Origin: Flavobacterium sp. Leaf82
GTDB taxonomy: Bacteria; Bacteroidota; Bacteroidia; Flavobacteriales; Flavobacteriaceae
Assembly (NCBI RefSeq): GCF_001422725.1
Contig: NZ_LMMA01000001.1
Location: 436,691-500,690 of the forward strand
Direction of reading: 5' to 3'
Length of the DNA stretch: 64,000 nucleotides
A model generated the notes under the pieces. The model did not search any database. It was not told the origin of the DNA and worked only from the letters and a program-made list of their open reading frames with translations. Both the position numbers and the translations under genes were made by a program. Each line of letters starts with the position of its first letter. Position 1 is the first letter of the stretch. This document shows, in pieces, positions 7,817 to 19,056 of this stretch.

Positions 7817-9025
7817 TTAAATATTATTAGCTAAAATAAACCCGCTTGTCCAGGCATTCTGAAAATTAAAACCTCCGGTAATCGCATCAATATTAACAAT
7901 TTCTCCGGCAAAATATAAGTTTTGATGCAGTTTGCTTTCCATGGTTTTAAAATTGATTTCTTTTAAATCAATTCCTCCGGCAGTTACAAATTCTTCTTTA
8001 AAAGTACTTTTCCCATTTACTTTAAACTCGGCTTTTGTGAGTTGAGCCGCTAAGTTTTGTAATTGAATTTTAGACAAATCTGCCCATTTTGTTTCGGCTT
8101 CAATTGCTGATGCCAAAACCAAACTTTCCCACAAACGATTTGGGAAGTCAAAAGGAGATTTTTTAGAAACGGCTTTTTTAGCGTGTTCTTGTTTCAGGTC
8201 TTTTAGGACTTTCTCTGCATCTTCGGTTTCAACATCATTTAACCAATTTACATAAATCGTAAACTGATAGTTTTTATCAAATAAAGTACGAGCGCCCCAA
8301 GCCGAAAGTTTTAAAATCGCAGGACCGCTCATTCCCCAATGTGTGATCAATAAAGGTCCGGTCGATTCGAGTTTGGTATCTTTTACGTTTATGGTAACTT
8401 GTGCCGCAACGCCGGGTAATTCTTTTATTCTTGAATCTTTTATGTTAAAGGTAAATAGGGAAGGGACAGGGCTTACAATGGCGTGTCCTTGTGTTTGCAG
8501 CATTTCCCAAATTTTAGGATTACTTCCTGTTGCAAGCACTAATTTTTCAGTAGCATAATTTTCATCTTGTGTATCAATTTTCCAATGATTCTCAGCTTTA
8601 AAGATCGATTGTACGCTTTGACCTGTTAATACTTTAATGCCTAGTTTTCCGGTTGCTTCCAGAAAACAATCAATAATAGTTTGTGATGAATTAGAAACTG
8701 GAAACATTCGTCCGTCGTCTTCGATTTTAAGTTCAACGCCATGTTTTTCGAACCATTCGATTGTATCTCCGGAACAAAACTGATGAAAAGGACCGCGAAG
8801 TTCTTTTTCGCCACGTGGATAAAATTTCACCAATTCGTTAGGTTCAAAACAAGCGTGAGTTACATTACATCTTCCGCCGCCGGAAACACGAACTTTAGAG
8901 AGTACTTCTTTTCCTCTTTCTAAAATGGCAATTTTAAGTTTTGGATTTTTCTCTGCAATATTAATAGCGGTAAAAAAACCTGCAGCGCCTCCGCCAACAA
9001 TGATTATATCGAAATTTTTGATCAT
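7817..9025 (-). CDS. NAD(P)/FAD-dependent oxidoreductase, HI0933/BaiN family
   Basis: 402-residue flavoprotein. The N-terminal Rossmann motif is FDIIIVGGGAAGFFTAINIAE with LERGKEVLSKVRVSGGGRCNVTHA immediately after, the hallmark of the HI0933-like (BaiN/RdsA) family. The C-terminus has the second FAD-contact block ending VNIDAITGGFNFQNAWTSGF. Physiological substrates are mostly unknown; one relative takes part in bile-acid metabolism in gut bacteria, which need not apply here. It precedes the HAD phosphatase on the same strand. Confidence 0.85.
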   Translation of the reverse strand: MIKNFDIIIVGGGAAGFFTAINIAEKNPKLKIAILERGKEVLSKVRVSGGGRCNVTHACFEPNELVKFYPRGEKELRGPFHQFCSGDTIEWFEKHGVELKIEDDGRMFPVSNSSQTIIDCFLEATGKLGIKVLTGQSVQSIFKAENHWKIDTQDENYATEKLVLATGSNPKIWEMLQTQGHAIVSPVPSLFTFNIKDSRIKELPGVAAQVTINVKDTKLESTGPLLITHWGMSGPAILKLSAWGARTLFDKNYQFTIYVNWLNDVETEDAEKVLKDLKQEHAKKAVSKKSPFDFPNRLWESLVLASAIEAETKWADLSKIQLQNLAAQLTKAEFKVNGKSTFKEEFVTAGGIDLKEINFKTMESKLHQNLYFAGEIVNIDAITGGFNFQNAWTSGFILANNI

Positions 9026-9052
9026 ATTTTATTTTTTGTCACAAGAGTTTTG

Positions 9053-9114
9053 GCCACGAATTCACGAATTTTTATTCTCAAACATTGTCAAAAAATAATT
9101 CGTGAATTCGTGGC
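9053..9114. repeat. 18-bp inverted repeat of the GCCACGAATTCACGAATT family
   Basis: GCCACGAATTCACGAATT (9053-9070) is matched by its exact reverse complement at 9097-9114 with a 26-base AT-rich loop. The same arm sequence recurs three times at 11636-11998. It lies between the flavoprotein and GDPD genes and may fold in RNA of either strand. Confidence 0.75.
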
Positions 9115-9123
9115 TATTACACT

Positions 9124-9801
9124 TTATAGTTTATCCGGAAAATCAGAGATAATTCCGTCTACGTTATAGTTTTTTATTTTTTGAATGTCTTCTGTTGTAT
9201 TTACTGTCCAGGGTAAAACCATAAAACCTTTTTCTTGTATTTCCTCAACATTTTCAGGATTCAATAATTGATAATCCGGATGAATGGCGTGTGCTTCTAT
9301 TGATTCGGCGAAAGCCAAAGCTTTGTTCAGATCTTCTTCTGTCAAAACTCCAATTGCAATATTTGAATTTAGATTTGATGTTTCCTGTAGTAAATCCCAA
9401 TCAAAACTTGAAACGATAAAATGTCCGTAATTCCAGTTTTTATCAGCAATATATTCTTCGATCAAAGCAGCGACTTTACTGGCAGTTCCTAAACCTTTTA
9501 GTTCTATATTGATTAGGCATTTTTTGTCGACTAAATCAAAAACCTCATTTAAAGTTGGTATTTGATATTTTCCATCAATCAAAAATGTCTTTAATTCAGA
9601 CAAAGAAAAAGCATTTACAGAACCTTTTCCGTTGGCTGTTCTGTCGATTGTTTCGTCATGAATTACTATAATATGTCCGTCAGAGCTAAGGTGAACATCC
9701 AGTTCAATTCCGTCAGCATTTAAGTCCAATGCTTTTTGAAAGGACTTTAGAGTATTCTCAGGTTCATATCCTTTTGCACCGCGATGAGCTATTTTTAGCA
9801 T
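9124..9801 (-). CDS. glpQ: Glycerophosphodiester phosphodiesterase
   Basis: Hydrolyses glycerophosphodiesters to glycerol-3-phosphate and an alcohol. The GDPD signature is present: HRGAKGYEPENTLKSF at the N-terminus, then GIELDVHLSSDGHIIVIHDETIDRT (metal and catalytic Glu, Asp, His), and HPDYQLLNPENVEEIQ and VNTTEDI toward the C-terminus, 225 residues in all. I place the start at 9801 (MLKIAHRGAKG). The longer frame to 9843 adds 14 residues, MPKTLRPLRLKSSH, encoded by a repeat-like stretch (9811-9833), and would be unnatural before the first strand of the barrel. No signal peptide, so cytoplasmic. Symbol is family-level. Confidence 0.83.
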   Translation of the reverse strand: MLKIAHRGAKGYEPENTLKSFQKALDLNADGIELDVHLSSDGHIIVIHDETIDRTANGKGSVNAFSLSELKTFLIDGKYQIPTLNEVFDLVDKKCLINIELKGLGTASKVAALIEEYIADKNWNYGHFIVSSFDWDLLQETSNLNSNIAIGVLTEEDLNKALAFAESIEAHAIHPDYQLLNPENVEEIQEKGFMVLPWTVNTTEDIQKIKNYNVDGIISDFPDKL

Positions 9802-9810
9802 GTGTGAAGA

Positions 9811-9920
9811 TTTTAACCGCAAAGGTCGCAAAGTTTTAGGCAAAGGCCGCTAGGATTACAAAAAAAGTTAGTTACAGATTAAAAAGATTAGCACAGATTT
9901 TAAAAATCCTTTTAATCTGT
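9811..9920. repeat. Intergenic repeat stretch (TTTTAACCGCAAAG type plus a 16-base inverted repeat)
   Basis: 9811-9833 is related to the arm of the large inverted repeat near 58346. Next to it, ACAGATTAAAAAGATT (9874-9889) pairs with 9905-9920 at 15 of 16 positions. The stretch carries no gene of its own and separates the GDPD gene from the GH13 gene. Confidence 0.5.
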
Positions 9921-9953
9921 GGCTAAAAACTTTTCGAATAAATTTCTCTGCGT

Positions 9954-11543
9954 TTAAATGCTTTCTAATAAAACAAGTCCAAATTCAGAATCAACAATTG
10001 CTTTGCCATTTTGAACTTCTGTTTCTTTTCCTGAGAAAGCATCTTTTAATTTGGTACCGTCTTTAAAAATAGATTCTACCGGAAGTTCTTTTAAACCAAT
10101 ACCAAGATCTAAACCAATTATGACTTCATCTTTATAATTTTGATTGGTATAACTTCTGGAGAAAATATAAGGTTTTTCAGAGATCATATTATGTATTCCT
10201 GCGCCAACAGAGGGATGATTTCTGCGGAATTGTCCTAATTTTTGCCAATGCAAAAGTATACTTTGTGTTTCAGGATTGTTTTGAACATCATCCCAATTCA
10301 TGAAAGATCGCAGAGTAGCATCGCCTTCTGCGCCTTCGATTACGAGAGAACGTCCGGATTCATCACCATAATAAACCTGAGATATTCCGGGAGAAAGTAA
10401 TAATTTGGTTCCGGATTCAAAGGTTCTTTTACGATCAGCATCAAAAGGATCCGGATCATCATGTGAGGATATATAATTAAGAATACTGTAACCGTTTAAT
10501 TCATTTTGAAGTTTGTTCGAATACTTCGAAAATATAACTTCATAATCATTTTGAGTATCTAGTTTAAACTCAAAATTGATCATACTATTAAACCCATTCT
10601 GAAAATAATTTACTTTTCTGTCTCCAAAATCATAATCTTGTCCGCCGCTTATTCCGTAACCGTAAACTTCTGCAATTGTATAAAACGGATTTTGATCTAA
10701 AATTTCTAAAGGATGGTGTTTTTTCCAGGTTTCGAATGCATAATCACATTCTTTTTTAAAATCTAGCCAAACATTTTCTTCTGTATGTTTTACTGTATCA
10801 GCTCTGTATCCATCAATTCCAAATTCCAGAATATAATCGGTTAGCCATTTTATAATGTAATATTTAGGGGATCGGGGATATTTTGTTCTCTCGAAAAACT
10901 CGTTTAATGAGGCAACTTCTTTATCATAGCAACCTTCATTTTTCCATTTTTCGATTAAAAAAGAAGGCAATGCAACATTCTGATTACTTTCGGTTCTTAC
11001 GTCCGGAAGATTGTCTACTAAAGTACACATTGTTGTATTTTCGAATGATTTGTAATCACAAACAACACCTGTTCGAACCCATTCTTCCGGCCAGATAGGA
11101 TCTTCAGGAGTTACTGGTCCGGTATGGTTGATAACGCCATCAAGCATAATTCGGATTCCTTTTTCATGGGCTTTTTTGACCAGATTTGCCAGATCTTCTT
11201 TGGTTCCAAAATTTGGATCTAATGATGTCCAGTCTCTGGCCCAATAACCATGATATCCATAACTAAGTCCGGTTCCTTCATCAACGCCATCGTGAATTTG
11301 CTCTACAATTGGTGTAAGCCAAATTACATTTATTCCTAATTGATCAAAGTAACCTTCGTCGATTTTTTTAATGATTCCGATGATATCGCCACCTTCAAAA
11401 CCACGTAATTTTCCCGGAGTTTTATTTCGGTTAAAATGGATATCGTTCGAAGAATTTCCATTATAAAAACGGTCTGTAAGTAAAAAATATATGTTTGCGC
11501 CTTCCCAAACGAAAGGGTTTTTTGAAGTATTGTCTTTATTCAT
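9954..11543 (-). CDS. GH13 alpha-amylase family enzyme without signal peptide
   Basis: 529-residue glycoside hydrolase acting on alpha-1,4-glucans or maltodextrins. The barrel begins at about residue 17 (IYFLLTDRFYNGN). Catalytic signatures are GIDGYRADTVKH (nucleophile Asp about 249), FYTIAEVYGYG (acid/base Glu about 292) and NYISSHDDPD (Asp about 362), with LDGVINHTG as region I. There is no signal peptide or lipobox, so it is probably cytoplasmic, in contrast to the next GH13 gene. A short C-terminal beta domain ends in FGLVLLESI. It is separated from the susA-like gene by a tandem-repeat region, on the same strand. Specificity (amylase, maltogenic enzyme, glucosidase) is open. Confidence 0.85.
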   Translation of the reverse strand: MNKDNTSKNPFVWEGANIYFLLTDRFYNGNSSNDIHFNRNKTPGKLRGFEGGDIIGIIKKIDEGYFDQLGINVIWLTPIVEQIHDGVDEGTGLSYGYHGYWARDWTSLDPNFGTKEDLANLVKKAHEKGIRIMLDGVINHTGPVTPEDPIWPEEWVRTGVVCDYKSFENTTMCTLVDNLPDVRTESNQNVALPSFLIEKWKNEGCYDKEVASLNEFFERTKYPRSPKYYIIKWLTDYILEFGIDGYRADTVKHTEENVWLDFKKECDYAFETWKKHHPLEILDQNPFYTIAEVYGYGISGGQDYDFGDRKVNYFQNGFNSMINFEFKLDTQNDYEVIFSKYSNKLQNELNGYSILNYISSHDDPDPFDADRKRTFESGTKLLLSPGISQVYYGDESGRSLVIEGAEGDATLRSFMNWDDVQNNPETQSILLHWQKLGQFRRNHPSVGAGIHNMISEKPYIFSRSYTNQNYKDEVIIGLDLGIGLKELPVESIFKDGTKLKDAFSGKETEVQNGKAIVDSEFGLVLLESI

Positions 11544-11561
11544 TCAGATTTATTTATTGTC

Positions 11562-11581
11562 GAGGCACAGCGTAGTGCGTC
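11562..11581. repeat. Short imperfect palindrome upstream of the GH13 gene
   Basis: GAGGCAC (11562-11568) and GTGCGTC (11575-11581) pair with one mismatch around AGCGTA. It resembles palindromes common between flavobacterial genes. The surrounding 11544-11635 shows no other structure I can name. Confidence 0.35.
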
Positions 11582-11631
11582 TTTACATGCAAAGAATCTT
11601 AAAGATAAAGAAAGGAAAGCATATAATTTTA

Positions 11632-12000
11632 AAAACCGCCACGAATTCACGAATTATTGTTTGATATAGTTGTTGAATTTGTGGCGGAAAATGTATAGTG
11701 TAAAATTTAAACACATAGAAACATAGATTTATTCTCTTTGAAAAGGTGAAAATAAATGATACATCATTTACACATAGCTATCAAAAAAAACCGCCACGAA
11801 TTCACTAATTATTGTTTTATATAGTTCTTGAATTTGTGGCGGAAATTCTGAGTGTAAATTTTGAACACATAGAAATATAGATTTTATTCTCTTTGAAAAG
11901 GTGAAAAATAAATGATACATCATTTACACATAGTTATCAAAAAAAACCGCCACGAATTCACGAATTTTTCTAAAACATAATTCGTGAATTCATGGCGGAA
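11632..12000. repeat. About 155-bp tandem repeat, each unit with an inverted repeat
   Basis: CCGCCACGAATTCAC begins at 11636, 11791 and 11947, a period of 155-156. Each is followed by its inverted partner ending in GGCGG (ends near 11687, 11842 and 11998). The spacer between units is also repeated (ACACATAGAAA, TTCTCTTTGAAAAGGTGAA, AATGATACATCATTTACAC). The third unit keeps the longest stem, 11947-11965 with 11980-11998. It fills the gene-free space between the two GH13 genes, and the arm is the same as at 9053-9114. Confidence 0.8.
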
Positions 12001-12016
12001 AATATTATTTTTAAAT

Positions 12017-13894
12017 TTATTCTAATTCTAAAACAATAGCTGATTTTGGTTCTAAAGAAATTTCAGATGATAAATCGAATGTTTTTCCAGTCAAAATATC
12101 TTTTCCTGATTTAAAGTTTTTGATGTTTTCTTTAAAGCGATTTGTTTTAACTACTTGTTGCGTTGTATTGTTATTAAAAACGACCATAACCGTTTTAGCA
12201 TCTGTATATCTAAAATATACATAAATGTTATTTTCCGGAATGTAATGTGTCATTTTCCCGAAATGAACGGCTTCATTCGATTTTCTCCAAGTGAATAATT
12301 TTGATGTAAAATCGAAGAATTTAGCTTGTTCAGCAGTTCTTCCACCTGCGGTTAACGCATTGTTTTTGTCTCCGGCCCATCCGCCTGGAAAATCCTGACG
12401 AATATCAGCATCGCCACTTTTGCCTTTATCACCGCCCATTCCAATTTCTGAGCCGTAATACAATTGTGGAATTCCGCGAACGGTTGCCAATAAAGTCATG
12501 ACCATTTTGTATTTCGTAAAATCGTATTTATAAGTATGATTGATGCGGTCTGTGTCGTGATTTTCAGCAAAAACTAAAATGTTATTTGTATTTGGATACA
12601 AATAATCTAATGCAAAATTGTTGTAGAATTTAATCATTCCGTTATCCCAGGTTGCATTATCGTCATTAAAAGCGGAACCAATCTGATCTTGCAGCGTAAA
12701 ATCCATTACGCTTGGTAAATTCGAATTGTAGTTTTCGATTGCTCCAATTTTACTGTCTTTTTGCCAATAGGCTAAATTCGCCTGATTGTGCATCCAGATT
12801 TCTCCAACAATATTAAAGTTTGGATATTCATTCGTAATAGATTTTGCCCAATTTGCCATTGCAGCAGCATCAGAATAGTTATAAGTATCTACTCTAAAAC
12901 CGTCAAGATTGGCAAATTCAATCCACCAAATTGCATTTTGAGTTAAATATTTTGCTACCAAAGGATTTCTTAAATTCAAATCCGGCATCGAAGGCACGAA
13001 CCATCCGTCTACACAAACTTCCTGATCTAATTTTGAGGCGTGAATATCTGTAATAACTTCACGACGGTGATGTGTTTGGGTATAATTTTCGAATTGATTG
13101 ATCCATGATTTTGTTGGTAAATCTTTGATCATCCAGTGTGTAATTCCCCAGTGATTGGTTACGTAATCCATAACAAGTTTCATGTCTTTTTTATGCATTT
13201 CTGCAGAAAGGCGAGCATAATCGTCGTTTGTTCCGTAACGCGGGTCTATTTTGTAAACATCAGATTGTCCGTAAGTATGATACGAATGTTGTTTGTCATT
13301 GTCTTCGCATAAAGGCGTACTCCAAATTGTAGTTGCGCCAAGAGATGAAATATAATCCAGGTTTTTGATAATTCCTTCGATATCTCCGCCGTGACGTCCG
13401 CTTGGATCCTGACGATTTCCTTTTTCGGTTAAACTGGCATCGCTGTCGTTTTTAGGATTTCCGTTAGCAAAACGATCCGGCATAATCAGGTACATCATAT
13501 CTGATGCATCGTAACTTTTTCTGTTAGCCGAATTTGCTCTTCTTTCTTTAAGAGAATATTTCTGCGTAAAGGCAACTTTGTTTTTGGTTTTGAAAGAGAA
13601 AACCAATTCTGAAGCTTTTAAGTTTTGTGTATCAATAGTAACGAAAAGGTAATTAGGATTCTCTGTTTTTTCAACATTTTTAATCACCACATTATTTGAA
13701 ACCGAAGTTTCATATTGTGCAATGTTTTTTCCGTAGAACATAATTTGTAGTTCCGGATTTTTCATTCCTGCGTACCAAAATGGCGGTTCTACTTTCTGGA
13801 TTTGCGCTTTCGCGGAAGCGGAAAATAACAGAACCAATAAAAGTATTATATAGAATGAATGGTTTATCTGAAATGATATTTTAGGAGTATTCAT
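12017..13894 (-). CDS. susA: Secreted GH13 neopullulanase-like enzyme (SusA-like)
   Basis: Cuts maltodextrins that have entered the periplasm. A signal peptide occupies residues 1-30 (hydrophobic FYIILLLVLLFSASAKAQ), with no lipobox. Residues about 31-120 form the N-terminal cyclomaltodextrinase-type beta domain (PPFWYAGMKNPELQIMFYG). The barrel follows with DGFRVDTYNY (nucleophile Asp about 336), NIVGEIWMHN (Glu about 365) and VFAENHDTDR (Asp about 447), and a C-terminal beta domain ends at 625. This matches Bacteroides SusA in layout and length. It lies in one minus-strand series with SusB and the maltose phosphorylase gene. Start ATG at 13894 is well placed for the signal peptide. Confidence 0.88.
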   Translation of the reverse strand: MNTPKISFQINHSFYIILLLVLLFSASAKAQIQKVEPPFWYAGMKNPELQIMFYGKNIAQYETSVSNNVVIKNVEKTENPNYLFVTIDTQNLKASELVFSFKTKNKVAFTQKYSLKERRANSANRKSYDASDMMYLIMPDRFANGNPKNDSDASLTEKGNRQDPSGRHGGDIEGIIKNLDYISSLGATTIWSTPLCEDNDKQHSYHTYGQSDVYKIDPRYGTNDDYARLSAEMHKKDMKLVMDYVTNHWGITHWMIKDLPTKSWINQFENYTQTHHRREVITDIHASKLDQEVCVDGWFVPSMPDLNLRNPLVAKYLTQNAIWWIEFANLDGFRVDTYNYSDAAAMANWAKSITNEYPNFNIVGEIWMHNQANLAYWQKDSKIGAIENYNSNLPSVMDFTLQDQIGSAFNDDNATWDNGMIKFYNNFALDYLYPNTNNILVFAENHDTDRINHTYKYDFTKYKMVMTLLATVRGIPQLYYGSEIGMGGDKGKSGDADIRQDFPGGWAGDKNNALTAGGRTAEQAKFFDFTSKLFTWRKSNEAVHFGKMTHYIPENNIYVYFRYTDAKTVMVVFNNNTTQQVVKTNRFKENIKNFKSGKDILTGKTFDLSSEISLEPKSAIVLELE

Positions 13895-13906
13895 AATTTG
13901 TATGGA

Positions 13907-14239
13907 TTAATAAATATAATTTAAAATCGCGAGTGAGATTGTTAGTATTGAAAAAAAACAAGCTAATCCAAGAGCAGAATTTCGTAAGATTATAGCGTTC
14001 TTTTTATTAAACTTGTTAGCTTCATTTAAAACAAAAAGTAATGAAATGATTGTGAATGCCAGACTCATTTTGAAAAATGAATCAATCTCTTCAATAAAAC
14101 CATATCCGTCTTCTCGAATACGTTTTGGCAAAGTATAATATGCCATTTCTGATAATAAAATCAGTATAATTATAAAGGCAATAATTCTTATCGATAAGTA
14201 TTTAATCATTAGACTTGAATAAGTATTATTAAAGGGCAT
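13907..14239 (-). CDS. Small membrane protein of unknown function
   Basis: 110 residues with three hydrophobic segments (about 17-34, 56-66 and 82-108) and few charged residues between, so an integral inner-membrane protein. I recognise no family. It sits 12 bases before the susA-like gene and just after a strong terminator that follows susB, so it is probably transcribed with the susA-like gene. A starch-related role is only guilt by position. An internal ATG (MIKYL, about residue 11) is an alternative start. Confidence 0.55.
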   Translation of the reverse strand: MPFNNTYSSLMIKYLSIRIIAFIIILILLSEMAYYTLPKRIREDGYGFIEEIDSFFKMSLAFTIISLLFVLNEANKFNKKNAIILRNSALGLACFFSILTISLAILNYIY

Positions 14240-14250
14240 TCAGATAAAGT

Positions 14251-14289
14251 AAAAGCCAGAGTGATAATAGTGTTATTGCTCTGGCTTTT
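14251..14289. terminator. Strong hairpin terminator after susB
   Basis: AAAAGCCAGAG (14251-14261) pairs perfectly with CTCTGGCTTTT (14279-14289), an 11-bp stem with a 17-base loop. On the minus strand the stem is followed by a T-rich run. It separates the susB-containing transcript from the small membrane gene and susA. Confidence 0.75.
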
Positions 14290-14295
14290 AAAGTG

Positions 14296-16437
<2,142 letters not shown>

Positions 16438-18741
16438 TTAATTAATTTGCACAAATTTACTTACAGTTACAGGATTTCCGTTCACTACGATTGTTAAATC
16501 CTGATCGCCATCTACAGTAAAATTAGTTTCATTATGATTTACATCTACTGTTAGAATTTGATTTCTAAAGTTGATTTTAAAAGAATAGCCTTTCCATTCT
16601 TTTGGAATTTTAGGCGAAAAATGAAGCTGGTCATTTTTAACACGCATTCCGCCAAAACCTTCTACAATACTCATCCATGTTCCGGCCATTGAGGTAATAT
16701 GACAACCTTCTTCGACTTCTTTATTATAATCATCAAGATCAAGACGTGAAGTTCTTAAGTAGAATGTATACGCCATATCCATTTTGTCTAAATGAGCAGC
16801 CTGAATAGAGTGTACACAAGGCGAAAGTGAACTTTCATGAACGGTAAAGGATTCGTAAAATTCGAAATTGCGTTTTAATTCTTCTTTAGAGAAATGATCT
16901 TCAAAGAAATAAAAACACTGTAAAACATCGGCTTGTTTGATATAAGGCGAACGTAAAACACGATCCCAAGACCATTTCTGGTTGATTGGTCTTTGCGAAC
17001 GATCTAGGTCTTTTACCGGAACTAAATCTTTGTCTAAGAAACCGTCTTGTTGCAGATAAACGCCTAATTCTTTCGAAGTTGGGAAATACATATTATCAGC
17101 CACTTTTTTCCATTCCTGAATTTCAGCAGCGGCAAGATTTACTTTTTCTAAGATTCGTTTGTGATCTGCAGGATATTCTGAAGCTACTTTTTTAATTTGT
17201 TCTTCGGCATAATCAATACACCATTTTGCAATATAATTGGTGTAGAAATTATTGTTGATATTGTTTTCGTATTCGTTTGGACCTGTAACGCCCAGAATTA
17301 CGTATTGATTTTTTTCTTTAGAGAAAGAAGCTCTTTGATGCCAGAAACGCGCAATCCCAATTAAAACTTCCAATCCTTTTTCAGGAATATAAGAGTAATC
17401 TCCGGTGAAACGGTAATAGTTATAAATTGCAAAAGCAATCGCACCATTTCTGTGAATTTCTTCGTGTGTGATTTCCCATTCGTTGTGGCATTCTTCACCA
17501 TTCATGGTAACCATTGGGTACAATGCTGCTCCGTTTTTGAAACCTAAATTATCCTTCGCATTTTCGATCGCTTTGTCTAATTGGTTGAAACGGTACGTCA
17601 ATAAATTACGCGCAACTTGTTGGTCTTTTGTCGCCATATAAAACGGAATACAATACGCCTCAGTATCCCAATAAGTCGATCCGCCGTATTTTTCTCCGGT
17701 GAAACCTTTTGGTCCAATATTTAAACGAGAATCTTTTCCTAAATAGGTTTGGTTTAATTGGAAGATATTGAAACGAATTCCTTGTTGCGCTTTTACATCG
17801 CCATCAATGGTAATATCTGACATTTCCCAGATTTTTGCCCATGCATCAATTTGATTTTGAAGCAAAGTATTGTATCCTAAATTAAGGGCAGTTTTAATTA
17901 CTTTTTCGGCTGCAGCCAAAGTATTATCGTGGTTTAAAGAAACGGTATATCCACCAATTTTCTGAATAGATGAGGTTTGTCCTTTTGCGATAATAGTGCC
18001 GTAAGTAAACTGAACTTTATCTGATGTTGAATCGATTGTAGAAGGCGAAATATTTACATTTTCTCCGTTTGCAAAAATCGTATTGTGCATGAAAGTCGTA
18101 ACTTTAAAATGCGTTTTAAACGTTTGAGCAGTTACAAAAGCTTCGTTTGTACCTTTTTTTACTTCAAGAGGTTCCCAGAATTTTTCTTCCCAGTTGGCAT
18201 CTTCATTGGTTACACCTGCATCAACATACGGTTTGTAAACAATTTTTGCGTCTTTGTTTAAAGGCGTAATATCAAATTTGATGATTCCTGTTTCATCCAG
18301 ATCCAAAGAAAGAAAACGACGAACATTTACGGCAATTTCAGTTCCGTTTTTCAACGTAGCTTCAAAAGAACGATTGTACCATCCTTCTTTCATATTCAGT
18401 TCTCTGCGGAAGTTTCTAACCTCTGTACAGGTATTTAAATCAAGGTTTTCTTCATTGATTTCAACGTCAATTCCAATCCAGTTAGGAGCATTTAATACTT
18501 TTGCAAAATATTTTGGATATCCGTTTTTCCACCAGCCCACTTTAGTTTTATCCGGATAATAAATTCCGGCAATGTAACTTCCCTGAAAAGTTTCGCCAGA
18601 GTATGTTTCTTCAAAATTGGCACGTTGTCCCATAGCACCGTTCCCGATACTAAAAAGACTTTCAGACGATTTTACTCTCTCTACATCAAATCCTTCTTCT
18701 ATGATGGACCAATTGTCTGGTTTTATATAATCTTGATTCAT
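16438..18741 (-). CDS. GH65 maltose phosphorylase-like enzyme
   Basis: Phosphorolysis of maltose to beta-glucose-1-phosphate and glucose is the likely reaction. Family features are the N-terminal super-sandwich (IGNGAMGQRANFEE), GGSTYWDTEAYCIPF at the start of the helical toroid, and NGEECHNEWEITHEEIHRNG (about residues 414-433), which holds the general acid Glu. About 767 residues, typical for GH65. The next gene encodes beta-phosphoglucomutase, the standard partner. No signal peptide, so cytoplasmic. I choose the ATG at 18741 (MNQDYIKPDNW): the frame reaches 18768 but its first nine residues are encoded by an AATTAGATAATT repeat, and the purine run AAAGAAG sits before 18741. Kojibiose or trehalose phosphorylase cannot be excluded by eye. 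Confidence 0.85.
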   Translation of the reverse strand: MNQDYIKPDNWSIIEEGFDVERVKSSESLFSIGNGAMGQRANFEETYSGETFQGSYIAGIYYPDKTKVGWWKNGYPKYFAKVLNAPNWIGIDVEINEENLDLNTCTEVRNFRRELNMKEGWYNRSFEATLKNGTEIAVNVRRFLSLDLDETGIIKFDITPLNKDAKIVYKPYVDAGVTNEDANWEEKFWEPLEVKKGTNEAFVTAQTFKTHFKVTTFMHNTIFANGENVNISPSTIDSTSDKVQFTYGTIIAKGQTSSIQKIGGYTVSLNHDNTLAAAEKVIKTALNLGYNTLLQNQIDAWAKIWEMSDITIDGDVKAQQGIRFNIFQLNQTYLGKDSRLNIGPKGFTGEKYGGSTYWDTEAYCIPFYMATKDQQVARNLLTYRFNQLDKAIENAKDNLGFKNGAALYPMVTMNGEECHNEWEITHEEIHRNGAIAFAIYNYYRFTGDYSYIPEKGLEVLIGIARFWHQRASFSKEKNQYVILGVTGPNEYENNINNNFYTNYIAKWCIDYAEEQIKKVASEYPADHKRILEKVNLAAAEIQEWKKVADNMYFPTSKELGVYLQQDGFLDKDLVPVKDLDRSQRPINQKWSWDRVLRSPYIKQADVLQCFYFFEDHFSKEELKRNFEFYESFTVHESSLSPCVHSIQAAHLDKMDMAYTFYLRTSRLDLDDYNKEVEEGCHITSMAGTWMSIVEGFGGMRVKNDQLHFSPKIPKEWKGYSFKINFRNQILTVDVNHNETNFTVDGDQDLTIVVNGNPVTVSKFVQIN

Positions 18742-19056
18742 TTCTTCTTTAATTAGATAATTGGGCAATTAGAAAAATGTGTCAATTAGAAAATGTGCCA
18801 ATTTGATAATTACTTGTCTTCGGCTGCTTCTGATTTTATTCTATCTTAATTGCTCGTTGTTGTACTATTTTACTTTTTAATTGATGATTTTATTTTTAAA
18901 AATTGCTTTCTTTAATTAGATAATTCAAAATTGTGTGAATTATCTAATTATCAAATTGCCAGATTTTAAATTAGCCAATTAGATAATTAGTTAAACAGAT
19001 AATTCAAGTTTGTAGAATTATCTCATTTTCTAATTGACACATTGCCACATTCTTCA
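18742..19056. repeat. AT-rich intergenic repeats with 13-bp inverted repeat
   Basis: The gene-free stretch is built from variants of CAATTAG, GATAATT and TTTGATAATTA in both orientations. A perfect pair is AATTAGATAATTC (18914-18926) with GAATTATCTAATT (18937-18949). The repeats reach the ATG of the phosphorylase gene and the stop of pgmB, so they lie within the likely transcript. Confidence 0.65.

Noticed and set aside
11632..12000. CRISPR array between the GH13 genes
   Set aside because: The period is about 155 bases with both repeat and spacer conserved, so it is a tandem duplication and not repeat-spacer structure.
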